A DNA stretch of 20,488 nucleotides, from the NCBI GenBank assembly GCA_017537905.1, contig JAFYJX010000055.1, positions 1-20,488 on the forward strand, written 5' to 3'. Source of the DNA: Clostridiales bacterium. GTDB lineage: Bacteria; Bacillota_A; Clostridia; Saccharofermentanales; Saccharofermentanaceae. The notes under the pieces were generated by a model that was given only the letters and a program-made list of their open reading frames with translations, did not search any database and was not told where the DNA came from. Positions 8,186 to 16,510 of the stretch are shown piece after piece. How positions within the stretch are numbered: the stretch's first letter is position 1; each line of letters begins with the position of its first letter. Both the position numbers and the translations under genes were made by a program.

Positions 8186-8214
8186 ATTTTAAAGCATATT
8201 AGTTCAAATATCAA
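8186..8214 (-). promoter_or_regulatory. Sigma-A-like promoter for the giant pilin gene
   Basis: On the minus strand, TTGATA (8214-8209, 5/6) and TAAAAT (8191-8186, 5/6) are 17 bases apart. Transcription would start near 8179, leaving a leader of about 85 bases before the ATG at 8093. The pilin gene is therefore probably a separate transcription unit from the exonuclease gene upstream. Confidence 0.7.
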
Positions 8215-8244
8215 CAGAAAATTCGAATTTTGCTAACTTTTTTT

Positions 8245-8279
8245 ACATAGTTTGTTAACATTTTGTTTACAAACTATGT
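8245..8279. repeat. 35-base near-perfect inverted repeat at end of exonuclease gene
   Basis: ACATAGTTTGT (8245-8255) and ACAAACTATGT (8269-8279) are perfect 11-base arms. After a single T-T mismatch the repeat continues as AACA/TGTT around a TTT loop, giving 15 paired positions in 35 bases. The TAG stop of the exonuclease gene (8276-8274) is inside one arm. On the minus strand the hairpin is followed by A residues, not a U tract, so it is not a canonical terminator for that gene. It lies about 30 bases upstream of the pilin -35 element. It may be an mRNA 3' stabiliser or an operator. Confidence 0.7.
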
Positions 8280-9263
8280 TTCAGCTTCTTCCTCCTCTGC
8301 TTTCTCAGCCGGTTTGCCCTTTTCACCGTACTTATCAAATTCTTCTTTTTTAGAAGCTACTAACCAATAATCATTTTGTGTGGCAAATCGCATAACGGAT
8401 GCCGCATAGTGATTTCCGGCCCTGTTCTTCTTAACGCGGGTCCTGGAGAACAGTTCGCCGTGTTCCCTGCACTCGAGCAGGGCATACTGGGATTTGCGGA
8501 TCCGAAAACTCGGGATCTTGACCGTAAGCTTGCTGTTGCAGAGAGGACAGTTAGTCATAAAGTTCTTGGATGTCGCGAAAGCACTGATGGCATCGAGGCA
8601 CTCGGGACCGACAAAACTGAAATCAGAAGGAATATCAGGATCAATAGATGAACTTGAGATCGCAGATATTACTTCGGAAGGCTTATTATGCTTGAAAATC
8701 TCTTCAAAGACCGCACCGGTATAGTGGGCATCAGCCGTAGCGCTGTGGAAAAATTCATTCTTATCTATATTATAGAAATCCACTGCTGCCTCTACGCTCC
8801 TCTGCATCCCCTGAAGGCCCGCAAAAAGCGAGAAAATGGGCTGGAGATCGAGGAAGAAGAGATTGAGCTTAGAATCCATTCCGAAGAATTCGAGATTCAT
8901 CTTCAGCATGGAAGGATCGGAACTTCCCCACCCTACAAGGATCGCGTCACCGATAAAGCTCCTGAATTTTCTGTAAGCATCCTGAAAGGGCTCTCCTTTC
9001 AGAAGATCGGCATTCTTTTTATGAGTTACCTTTTTTACGTGATAATGAAGTTTAGTATATTTAACAGGTGCAATATCTACGGAAAAAGAATCCTTATATG
9101 TCAGTTCACCGTTATCATAAATGTACTTGAAAGCCCCGATCTCAATGATCTCGCCGGTAAGTCTGCTGACATCAAAAGAGTATTCTTTACCCGGCATCGG
9201 CTGATTCCATTCCATATCGAACACAACGAATTCAGTGCCGTCTGTGATCTTCTTGCTAAGCAT
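8274..9263 (-). CDS. DnaQ-like DEDDh 3'-5' exonuclease with C-terminal zinc-ribbon-like segment
   Basis: The 329-residue protein has the DEDDh exonuclease motifs: Exo I FVVFDMEWNQ with D16 and E18, Exo II GWGSSDPSML with D116, and Exo III HSATADAHYTGAVFE with H173 and D178. It resembles KapD/Exonuclease-III-type RNase T relatives that start (V/I)FDxEWNQ. The C-terminal part adds C239-P-L-C242 and C265/H268, a probable zinc ribbon, then a Lys/Glu-rich tail. ATG 9263 is chosen because homologues begin a few residues before the Exo I motif; it overlaps the preceding stop by eight bases (ATGCTTAG) with AAGGGA about 10 bases upstream. Two earlier ATGs (9302 and 9332) would add 13 or 23 residues inside the upstream gene and are less likely. 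Substrate (RNA or DNA) is unknown. It is third gene of the YfhO operon. Confidence 0.8.
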   Translation of the reverse strand: MLSKKITDGTEFVVFDMEWNQPMPGKEYSFDVSRLTGEIIEIGAFKYIYDNGELTYKDSFSVDIAPVKYTKLHYHVKKVTHKKNADLLKGEPFQDAYRKFRSFIGDAILVGWGSSDPSMLKMNLEFFGMDSKLNLFFLDLQPIFSLFAGLQGMQRSVEAAVDFYNIDKNEFFHSATADAHYTGAVFEEIFKHNKPSEVISAISSSSIDPDIPSDFSFVGPECLDAISAFATSKNFMTNCPLCNSKLTVKIPSFRIRKSQYALLECREHGELFSRTRVKKNRAGNHYAASVMRFATQNDYWLVASKKEEFDKYGEKGKPAEKAEEEEAET

Positions 9264-11538
9264 TATTGTTGTTCCCTTCGCCGCATCTTCTCTTCTTTTC
9301 ATTATACCTTTGGGATATGGGAATTGCGACAAGGCACGCTGCCGCGAGAACGCTTAAGGCTGCTCCGGGCAGGATTCCTGTGGATTTTTGTTCTACAGTA
9401 ACTTCCAGCGGTTCGCCGCCATTGCCGTCAAATGCAGCGCAGAGTTTTCCTGCATATTCGAATGTGTTGCGGTAGCTTCCGTTGACCTTTACCTTTGTGT
9501 CGTCATAAGCATAAGGCAGGATCAGCGTGCATTTGCGTGTCTCACCCCTGGAATCGATCTTAAACCTCGAAGATGCCGCATCGCCGGAGTAAGACATGAA
9601 AGCTTTGTAAGCCTCCGCATCAAGTTTGAACAGAGCTATATAACAAACTTCTTCACCGTCAGATTCGATCTCGAAATCAAGTTTGATCTCACCGGATCTG
9701 TTATCCAGCTCAGTAAGGAAAGGACCTGTGAATATCCTCGCGCTGTCACCGTCAGCAGACTCGATGCTGACCTTTGCTCCGCACATAGCTGTGCAGTAGA
9801 TAAAAATGCGTTCATTCGAAGTAATGGTAAACGGGCTGAAAGGCAGATAATTGGATCCGGGATCAAGGATGAATCTGTCGGGTTCCTTCTGGTGAACATC
9901 AGCTTCAATCGACGGTGTTATGTAGATCTCGTCAAAGAGGTTATTTCCCGATATCATTTCTGACAGGAAATTAACGTCGTCGATAGGATAACTGCCGCGT
10001 TCATATACGCTTATATCTTCAGGAATTACCAGATACTTGTCACCGCCGTTTAATGCAGCGAGCTCGAATTCATCGTCATATATAAGGGTCTGAGCCTCTT
10101 CGTCACCATATTCAGGCAGGAAGTACTCCTCGGTAGATGTTTTCGTGATCGTATTATTAAACATTACAAATGCGGCATTGATACCGACAAATACAAAGCC
10201 CAAAACAAGGACAGCAGCCTTCGCCCTGCCTGAGAGCCTGTCTTTGGCGATGCCATAGACCAGGAGCGCATCCAGAACGATCGCGATGAATGTCGAGATA
10301 AGATAAACGCTCGAAAGAGACGTTCCCGCAGTAGAGTTGTTCGAAACGATCAGGAAAGCCAGCGGGATCAGGCAGACAGCAATAAATCCGCCCCTTCCGA
10401 GGCCTTTGATGTTTTTGAGACCAATTCCTGCCATAAAGAAGAGCAGGATCTCAAGGCAGATGAGTCTCGATGCCGTAAGGAGAGGAGACGCACCAAAGAT
10501 GCTGATAGTCTCGTTTACGAATGTTGAACTGCAGACGATGTAGAAGACTGCCGTCATGACCGCTGAAGCCACTTTAAGCCTGAGCGGGATTTCTTCGTTT
10601 ATTACGAAAGCAACTAGTGCTGCCAATGTAAAGATGCCGATATAAAATGCCGAGATCGAGTTCATCGTTATGCTGCCGGAACGGAGCATGAACATTGCCC
10701 TGAAGAAATCTATAACGGTATATGAGACTTTCGCATTTTTAACGCTCTCGGCAAGATCGATATCCGTCTTCATTACCATGAGGCCCGGAATAGCAAAAGC
10801 GGCTGTCATGACCAAGCCGGAAATAAAGCCTGTCAGGACCTTACACCATGATCTGAATACCATCTTGGAATCCTCATAAAGGCCTATGGCCATCAGAAGG
10901 CTGATGAAAACAGCAGCAGGTATCCCGATAAGAAGTCCGTAACCGCCTGATGCACCGACGCCAAATGCGGTTATCCAGATAAACGAAAACGACTTCCATG
11001 ATCTGGTCTTATAGTAAGAATCCACAGAAGATAAGAGCATTGGCAGAAGGACAGCCATGTTCATGATCGCGGAAAACTGGGCATTTAATATGATCTGCGA
11101 AGAGAATGCGAACATCACTGCAAAAAGGGAAGCTGCAAACTTAGAGACCTTGATGTGCTTAGCCATGAAGTAATACATTGCCGAGCAGCAAAGACCGAAT
11201 CTCGCATAATATCCGGCCATGAGAATGGCTCTCGCGGCCTGCGGGATCAGCAGTGCGATATAGAAGAAAACATCCAAATGGATAAATGTAAGAAGTCTCC
11301 AGCTGTTCTGGCCGGCACTTCCGGATCTGATGAGGCTTATGTCATCTAATGCGTCATTTATTCCGCCTAAGATGTTCTCGTTGAGCTTGTCGGTACGCAT
11401 AGACAAAGCCGTCGGCAATATCTTGCCGGGCTCAACATAACGGCCGACATTAAGAGCGATAAATGCTATCAATACCGCTGCCAGAAAGCATAAAAGCTCT
11501 CCCCGGTATTCTTTAAGTTTTCCTTTGGTGTTATTCAT
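9256..11538 (-). CDS. Divergent YfhO-like multi-pass membrane protein
   Basis: The 760-residue protein begins with a membrane segment (LLCFLAAVLIAFIALNVG), carries roughly a dozen hydrophobic segments through residue 460 or so, then a beta-rich extracytoplasmic domain, and ends with one more hydrophobic segment (GAALSVLAAACLVAIPIS) and a basic, asparagine-rich tail. This is the layout of YfhO proteins, and it directly follows a canonical YfhO gene. Unlike that neighbour it lacks a DLYHQY-type motif after the first membrane segment; the corresponding loop reads LSMRTDKLNENILGGI. Segments such as FAFSSQIILNAQF and PMLLSSVDSYYK keep the family feel. ATG 11538 is chosen for GGAGG six bases upstream and overlaps the preceding stop by eight bases (ATGAATAA). 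It may be an inactive partner or have changed donor; family assignment is by architecture, so moderate confidence. Confidence 0.65.
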   Translation of the reverse strand: MNNTKGKLKEYRGELLCFLAAVLIAFIALNVGRYVEPGKILPTALSMRTDKLNENILGGINDALDDISLIRSGSAGQNSWRLLTFIHLDVFFYIALLIPQAARAILMAGYYARFGLCCSAMYYFMAKHIKVSKFAASLFAVMFAFSSQIILNAQFSAIMNMAVLLPMLLSSVDSYYKTRSWKSFSFIWITAFGVGASGGYGLLIGIPAAVFISLLMAIGLYEDSKMVFRSWCKVLTGFISGLVMTAAFAIPGLMVMKTDIDLAESVKNAKVSYTVIDFFRAMFMLRSGSITMNSISAFYIGIFTLAALVAFVINEEIPLRLKVASAVMTAVFYIVCSSTFVNETISIFGASPLLTASRLICLEILLFFMAGIGLKNIKGLGRGGFIAVCLIPLAFLIVSNNSTAGTSLSSVYLISTFIAIVLDALLVYGIAKDRLSGRAKAAVLVLGFVFVGINAAFVMFNNTITKTSTEEYFLPEYGDEEAQTLIYDDEFELAALNGGDKYLVIPEDISVYERGSYPIDDVNFLSEMISGNNLFDEIYITPSIEADVHQKEPDRFILDPGSNYLPFSPFTITSNERIFIYCTAMCGAKVSIESADGDSARIFTGPFLTELDNRSGEIKLDFEIESDGEEVCYIALFKLDAEAYKAFMSYSGDAASSRFKIDSRGETRKCTLILPYAYDDTKVKVNGSYRNTFEYAGKLCAAFDGNGGEPLEVTVEQKSTGILPGAALSVLAAACLVAIPISQRYNEKKRRCGEGNNNNA

Positions 11539-14464
11539 TATCCGCCTCCGGTTCACTCACTGGTTTCCCGTCTCCGTCCTCTTTTTCAGGAGCTTCCTCT
11601 GTTTCCGGACTGTTCTCTTCTTTCGGGCTTTCCTCTTCTTCAGAAGGCATGCCGGTAAGTGCATTCTCGAAATCCCCTTCGTCAGATGCAGCATTATCCG
11701 CTATAACTTCGGAAACAGGAACCTCTTCGATAGGCTCGGAAGGCGCTTCTTCAGAAACGGCGCCTTCAGCAAGGGCTTTGGCTGCCTGCTTTTTGGAGAC
11801 TGCTGAAGAAACAAAGATATAAGCTGCGATAATAACGATCGAAGCAACGCTTACGATGCATCCGGGCTTAAATCCGGCCGGAGTGTACTTAAGATTTATA
11901 TCGTGGCTGCCCTTTTCGAGCTTTATGCCCATAAGAGCATCCTGGATAGGAGTGATCTCACCCTTCCCGCCGTCGATCTCTACGCTCCATCCCTCTGCAT
12001 AAGGGATCGAGAGGAACAACAGTCCGTCTTCCTTGACATCGATATGTCCGGAAAGGGACGTTGTGTCATATTTCGTTACCTGGAGCTGCTCGTCGGAGAA
12101 CTTTTCGAGCATCTTGTCATAGCCTGCCCTGTCAAGCTGGTAGCCGTAAACGACAAGCGAAGAACCGGGGTTCTCAGAATACTTTACGTTAATGTTTATA
12201 GGGGTTCCGTCATACACGCCTGCCGAAATGATCTGGAAGCTTCTGATCTCGAATCTTCTGGTCTTGTCACCGCATTTAATGGTGGCCGTTCCGCCCTTTT
12301 TGGAGTTCGCATAGATGTAAATATCGGAACCGATATCAGCATTATTAACTGTTAAATTAAATGAATACTCATCGCTCGACACATTGCTCGTGGAGGTAAG
12401 ATTTAATACCTTTGCTTTCTGGTTTGTACAAGCAAATCCGGGTGTGCTCTCAACATTAAGAACGACCGGCTTATAAACATCTTCGGCGCCCATGCTCTTC
12501 ACCCATTCGTTGGTCTTGGAAAAAACATCGAGATCATTATCGTAATCGGGCGCATAATCGATCACTGCCGTATCAGTCATAAAGCCGACGCTTAAAGCAT
12601 CTTTATTTGCCCAGGAAGTAATGGTGCCGTCCGAATATTCCTGCTCGAAAAGATCGGGAACGGCCTGCGTCTTATCGATCTCAACGAGGTTTCTGACATT
12701 GAACAGAGTAGCCGTAACGCGCGTAAGGCCGGCAGTTATCAATCCGTTGATATTGTTGTTATGGAAACCGTAGTTTCTTACATACTTAACAAAGCTCTCC
12801 CTGGCTGTCGATGAGAAGATCGAAATGCCCTTTACGTTATAAAGTGACTGGAGATCGCATACATTGTTCGGGAAGAGCTCGGAACGTTCGAAGTTCATAT
12901 GGCCTTCTGTTCCTTCAACGCTCTCAACGTAAGAACGTACCTCGGGCTGGTTTCTGCCGTAAGGATTGTAGCTCGTAAATCCCTCGTGCCTGCAGACAAG
13001 ACCGATCGTGATGAGCGATGCCGCAAACATCTCGACCATCATCGTGACGGTAAGGAGGGTCTCACAGAAGAAACCTGACTTTTTGGTATTGATATTGCTT
13101 ACGGTATGAAGAGCTGCGCCCTGGATAATGAGGAATAAAAGTGTGACGCCGATCTGAAGATAGCCCTCGTTGCCGGAGCCGAACTTTTCGAAAAGGATAA
13201 GGAAAGCAGCCATGCTGAGCACAGCTCCGGTGATGTATTTGATACCGAGGCTCCTTATCCTCCTTATCGTCAGGAAAGCGACGAAGACCAGAAGGAAGCT
13301 CATGATGAACGATTCCCTGTAAGGGATCTGGTTCGGGAAGTGCATTCCGTGCCAGATGAAATTAAGTGTGCGGTTTGTAAAACTCAGATACATGATCGCT
13401 ATCAGAAGCCCGAATACGATCTTGTGCTTGAGCTTGATGCCGGTCCTCTTCGGAAGCAGGAAGAACAAAGGCAGCAGGAGAGCTATTACGATACCGCTGT
13501 ATACGTTTGCCATGCCGTCTCTGATATTCGGATTTGCCGATACCATGAGTCTTCCGATAAAGTCGAAAAGATTGTTCTGAAGAGCGTAATCGACCTTAAG
13601 CTTGTCGCCTGTGGCAGAGCAGTTCTTAAGGATCAGATAGGTAGGAACAGTCAGTGCAGCTGATACTCCGGCTGCGAGAATGCTCGAAAAAGCAAATCGT
13701 ACGGCTGCCCCGATAAAAGTCTTAAAGCAGAGCCTGCCGGGATCTCCCTTGGGCTTCTCACGTGAAAAGAGGCAGATATAGTAAGAAGGCGCAAAGAGCA
13801 CCATGAAAAGGCAGAGGAAATAACCCGCATAGTAGTTGCTCATGATGGCAACCGCAAGTGAGATTATGTAAAGAGCACATCTGCGTTCCACAAGGAGCTG
13901 GCGCAGGCCCAAAGCGATCAATGGAAGCATTACCACTGCATCGCACCACATGATATTCCAGAAGAACGAGATAAACCATCCGCAAAGTGCGTAGGATGAG
14001 CTGAATACTACGGTGATATTGTCGATCCTTCTGTTGTCGTTGGAAGATAATAAAAGGAGCATGAATACCGAAGCAAGGCCCGCGCGGATGCATGTGATGA
14101 ATCCGATAAATACCGGCATGGTCTTTGCGGTAAAGAACAATGAGAAAATATTAAGCGGGCTGGCAGCATAGTTGGCATAAGCAGCGTAATACTCCTGCCC
14201 CATGCCGTCGTTCCAGCTGTAAAACAGCGAGCTTCCGGATAAGACCTTGTCCTTGAATGCAACAAGGAAAGGACAATACTGGTGATAGAGGTCTACTGTA
14301 AGGATCGTTCTCTCGCCGAACGGATAGCATCCGGTAACAGCAAATGCGGCAAGGACCGTAAGCGTCGGGAATAAGAATGCTAACAGGAACTGAGGCCAAT
14401 TAGCTTTAAGACGGCTGAAAGTGCCTCTGTTTTCTCTCAATATTGGACTAGGTTTTCCCCACAT
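11531..14464 (-). CDS. YfhO family GT-C-type membrane protein with acidic C-terminal tail
   Basis: The 977-residue protein is a typical bacterial YfhO membrane protein. After the first membrane segment comes TVDLYHQYCPFLVAFKDKV with D58, then LFYSWNDGMGQEYYA (80-94) and ASPLNIFSLFF, the family's best-known blocks. More membrane helices follow up to about residue 490, then a large extracytoplasmic beta-rich region, a final membrane helix (IVSVASIVIIAAYIFVSSAV), and a cytoplasmic tail of about 85 residues dominated by Glu, Pro, Ser and Asp. YfhO relatives in Bacillus and Listeria transfer sugars from undecaprenyl-phosphate carriers to lipoteichoic acid outside the membrane; the acceptor here is unknown. 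ATG 14464 has AAGGG five bases upstream. It is first gene of a three-gene operon. A weak TTAACA/TAATAA pair lies between 14506 and 14478, not convincing enough to list. The acidic tail is unusual for the family. Confidence 0.88.
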   Translation of the reverse strand: MWGKPSPILRENRGTFSRLKANWPQFLLAFLFPTLTVLAAFAVTGCYPFGERTILTVDLYHQYCPFLVAFKDKVLSGSSLFYSWNDGMGQEYYAAYANYAASPLNIFSLFFTAKTMPVFIGFITCIRAGLASVFMLLLLSSNDNRRIDNITVVFSSSYALCGWFISFFWNIMWCDAVVMLPLIALGLRQLLVERRCALYIISLAVAIMSNYYAGYFLCLFMVLFAPSYYICLFSREKPKGDPGRLCFKTFIGAAVRFAFSSILAAGVSAALTVPTYLILKNCSATGDKLKVDYALQNNLFDFIGRLMVSANPNIRDGMANVYSGIVIALLLPLFFLLPKRTGIKLKHKIVFGLLIAIMYLSFTNRTLNFIWHGMHFPNQIPYRESFIMSFLLVFVAFLTIRRIRSLGIKYITGAVLSMAAFLILFEKFGSGNEGYLQIGVTLLFLIIQGAALHTVSNINTKKSGFFCETLLTVTMMVEMFAASLITIGLVCRHEGFTSYNPYGRNQPEVRSYVESVEGTEGHMNFERSELFPNNVCDLQSLYNVKGISIFSSTARESFVKYVRNYGFHNNNINGLITAGLTRVTATLFNVRNLVEIDKTQAVPDLFEQEYSDGTITSWANKDALSVGFMTDTAVIDYAPDYDNDLDVFSKTNEWVKSMGAEDVYKPVVLNVESTPGFACTNQKAKVLNLTSTSNVSSDEYSFNLTVNNADIGSDIYIYANSKKGGTATIKCGDKTRRFEIRSFQIISAGVYDGTPININVKYSENPGSSLVVYGYQLDRAGYDKMLEKFSDEQLQVTKYDTTSLSGHIDVKEDGLLFLSIPYAEGWSVEIDGGKGEITPIQDALMGIKLEKGSHDINLKYTPAGFKPGCIVSVASIVIIAAYIFVSSAVSKKQAAKALAEGAVSEEAPSEPIEEVPVSEVIADNAASDEGDFENALTGMPSEEEESPKEENSPETEEAPEKEDGDGKPVSEPEADNE

Positions 14465-14518
14465 ATTTACCCTTTATTTATTATTTTTAGATTACAAACG
14501 TGTTAATAATAGCACAAA

Positions 14519-14546
14519 TTGACCGTGTTGTTTCTTCTTTTATGAT
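14519..14546 (+). promoter_or_regulatory. Sigma-A-like promoter for the PrsA-like gene
   Basis: TTGACC (14519-14524, 5/6) and TATGAT (14541-14546, 5/6) are separated by 16 bases. The transcript would start near 14553, about 33 bases before the ATG. The gene is divergent from YfhO, with about 120 bases between the two start codons. Confidence 0.6.
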
Positions 14547-14585
14547 AAAGTGACACTAACCTGTATCTTATTTGAAGGGGAAAAT

Positions 14586-16334
14586 ATGAAGGGTAAACGT
14601 AACAAGAACAATGACAATAAAGCTCGTAAACCTGAGGTTAACGAGGAGATTATAAATTCCGAGGTCCTTGAGTCAAAGGAGGGCGCGCCCACCGATGACT
14701 TCATGGAAGAACCTGTTGAAACACCCAAGAAGAGTGTTACATTAAACGACCTTGCAGATATCGATCCTGAGCTTCTTACCGGTAAGTCACAGGAATTATC
14801 CGCAGCTCCGGTCATTCCCGCGCTGCCTGAGACCAAAGACAGCAGGCAGGATGACTTCGTATCAGATGAGATCCCGACAGAGATCAACCTCGATAAGAAC
14901 GAGAGCTCTTTTGCCGATGCAAGCTTTAAGCGCAATGCCGGATTCGCCTTCGTTATCCTGGGCGTTATCCTGGTTGCGGTTATCGCTGTAGTGACTTTCT
15001 TCCTTGATTCGGGCATGGACAAGTCCTTCATAAGCCCGCTGACGATCAAGGACAGAGACATCTCCAGCGCCGAATTCAGCTTTATGTATCATTACGAGCT
15101 CTTGAGCGAAGGTGTCGACCTTTTCGCTGCAGACGCGGAAGAAAAGCTCTCCTCCCCTTATCTCGACGATGAGAACTTCGCAAATTACAGAGAATACTTT
15201 AGATTCGTAACTGCTCAGGACCTTCAGAAGATGGAGATCCTCTATGATGACGCCACAGCACAGGGCTATAACATTGAGAAGCCCCACTACGACCGTGCCA
15301 ACGCCTATATCAACTGGCTTAAGGGTAAGGCTGACGAACTCGGCGTACCTCTCGACACATACATCAAGGGCGTATTCGGAAGCCAGGTAGATGAGCAGTG
15401 CATTATCAACACTCTCGCCAAGAAGTACTTTACAGAGGACTATGCCGACGGCGAGAAGCTGATCCAGCTCTCGGCATCCGATGAACAGGCAGAAGAAGCA
15501 TACAACCAGTCCAGAAATGTCTACGACCTCGTAAGCTACAAGATCCTCAGAATGACTTTCGAGCAGAGAGACAAATCATTTATCGATACAGCCAACCAGA
15601 GATGCCAGAAGATCATCGATGCTATGGACAGAGATCCTTCCAAGTTCGAATCCTGCGCAGCTCCGTACTTCTCAGGCATCGAGAAGAACACCCTCCAGCA
15701 GCAGGACTCCACACTTGTACCCGACTGCCGTTATGAAGATATTTCCCATGACGATTTCAGGGACTGGCTCTTTGACGAGACGAGAAAAGACGGTGATTCC
15801 GTAATCTTCCACGATGAGGACGGCTTCCCTATCATCCTTGTTTTCGTATCGAGAACACGTATGTCAGAACAGCTCCGCAACTGCTATATCATCTCTGCCA
15901 ACGTCCAGACAGGCGAAGGCGACGAGATAGCACCCGATATTGCAGCAACACAGGCTTTGTCACAGGAGATCTTCGATTTTATTGATGATGCCGACAGCTG
16001 CAACGAAGTTGAGAACCTTTACAACGACTATATCCTTGCAGGCCAGATGTCAGTTATCCACGACAGCCAGATCTACAAGGCCAAATACCAGTCTGCCCTT
16101 GCCGAGTGGATATTCGCTTCCGACAGACAGCTCGGTGATAAGACCATGATCGAAGTTGATGGTACTTTCTATGTTATCTACTTCATCTCAGAATCGCCTA
16201 ATCCCGAATGGTATGACATGGTCAACAGCTTCCTGAGTATGAATAACCTCCAGCAATTCATCCAGTCAAAAGAGGGTGAATACATCTGGAAGTTCAATAA
16301 CGACGGATTAGCCCAGATAAAGGACGTACCTTAA
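14586..16334 (+). CDS. Membrane-anchored PrsA/SurA-like protein with degenerate parvulin-like regions
   Basis: The 582-residue protein starts at ATG 14586 with GAAGGGG five bases upstream. It has a long acidic, low-complexity cytoplasmic part (1-115), one membrane helix (AGFAFVILGVILVAVIAVV, 118-136) and a 440-residue extracytoplasmic domain. The membrane-proximal part (ISSAEFSFMYHYELL, then helices to about 290) resembles the SurA/PrsA N-terminal chaperone domain. Two later stretches resemble parvulin folds: SYKILRM (317-323) to FPIILVFVSR (414-423), and RNCYIISA (431-438) to TFYVIYFISES (527-537), each beginning and ending with a beta strand around helices. The usual first-strand histidine of active parvulins is absent in both. 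A foldase for secreted or wall proteins is inferred, probably as a chaperone without isomerase activity. The long cytoplasmic tail is unlike lipoprotein PrsA, and there is no lipobox. Single-gene unit, divergent from YfhO. Confidence 0.5.
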   Translation: MKGKRNKNNDNKARKPEVNEEIINSEVLESKEGAPTDDFMEEPVETPKKSVTLNDLADIDPELLTGKSQELSAAPVIPALPETKDSRQDDFVSDEIPTEINLDKNESSFADASFKRNAGFAFVILGVILVAVIAVVTFFLDSGMDKSFISPLTIKDRDISSAEFSFMYHYELLSEGVDLFAADAEEKLSSPYLDDENFANYREYFRFVTAQDLQKMEILYDDATAQGYNIEKPHYDRANAYINWLKGKADELGVPLDTYIKGVFGSQVDEQCIINTLAKKYFTEDYADGEKLIQLSASDEQAEEAYNQSRNVYDLVSYKILRMTFEQRDKSFIDTANQRCQKIIDAMDRDPSKFESCAAPYFSGIEKNTLQQQDSTLVPDCRYEDISHDDFRDWLFDETRKDGDSVIFHDEDGFPIILVFVSRTRMSEQLRNCYIISANVQTGEGDEIAPDIAATQALSQEIFDFIDDADSCNEVENLYNDYILAGQMSVIHDSQIYKAKYQSALAEWIFASDRQLGDKTMIEVDGTFYVIYFISESPNPEWYDMVNSFLSMNNLQQFIQSKEGEYIWKFNNDGLAQIKDVP

Positions 16335-16336
16335 AA

Positions 16337-16352
16337 AGTAATTGGTATTACT
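16337..16352 (-). terminator. Weak hairpin with short U tract
   Basis: Between the converging PrsA-like and small membrane protein genes lies AGTAAT-loop-ATTACT. Read on the minus strand it is followed by TTTT. The stem is only six AT-rich pairs, so any termination would be inefficient. No other terminator is visible in this 19-base gap. Confidence 0.3.
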
Positions 16353-16353
16353 A

Positions 16354-16485
16354 TTACTGCATGCCGCTCATGGCGACCTGCTGGATAAGTACGACTATGA
16401 TCGCAAAAACAAATGTCAGGAGCATAGCTCCGATCAATATCCAAGCTAAGATCTTGGTTCCTGTTTTTTTGCCGTCTGCTCTCAT
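16354..16485 (-). CDS. 43-residue single-pass membrane protein
   Basis: A small gene encoding 43 residues: MRADGKKTGTK, then a hydrophobic helix from about I12 to I34 (ILAWILIGAMLLTFVFAIIV), then a short tail QQVAMSGMQ. The basic N-terminus predicts an inside-start, single-span protein without a signal cleavage site. The start is supported by AAGGAAG seven bases upstream of the ATG, placed 25 bases after the htrA stop on the same strand, so it is probably co-transcribed with htrA. The downstream neighbour converges. It resembles in size and layout the tiny DUF4044-like membrane proteins of Firmicutes, but I cannot assign it. A role in modulating the adjacent membrane protease is a hypothesis based only on position. 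Confidence 0.7.
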   Translation of the reverse strand: MRADGKKTGTKILAWILIGAMLLTFVFAIIVVLIQQVAMSGMQ

Positions 16486-16510
16486 ATAAGTACTTCCTTA
16501 TTCAGATTAT

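Noticed and set aside
8688..9401. Long open frame on the plus strand opposite the exonuclease
   Set aside because: It is antisense to a gene with intact catalytic motifs, has no convincing ribosome binding site, and no recognisable domain; it is a shadow of that gene.
11903..12355. Open frame of 150 codons on the plus strand opposite YfhO
   Set aside because: Antisense to a well-supported coding region, without a start signal or recognisable product.
14478..14506. Promoter for the YfhO operon (TTAACA with TAATAA, minus strand)
   Set aside because: The -10 match is only 3/6 at this spacing; an alternative is 15 bases apart. Too weak to list as a feature.
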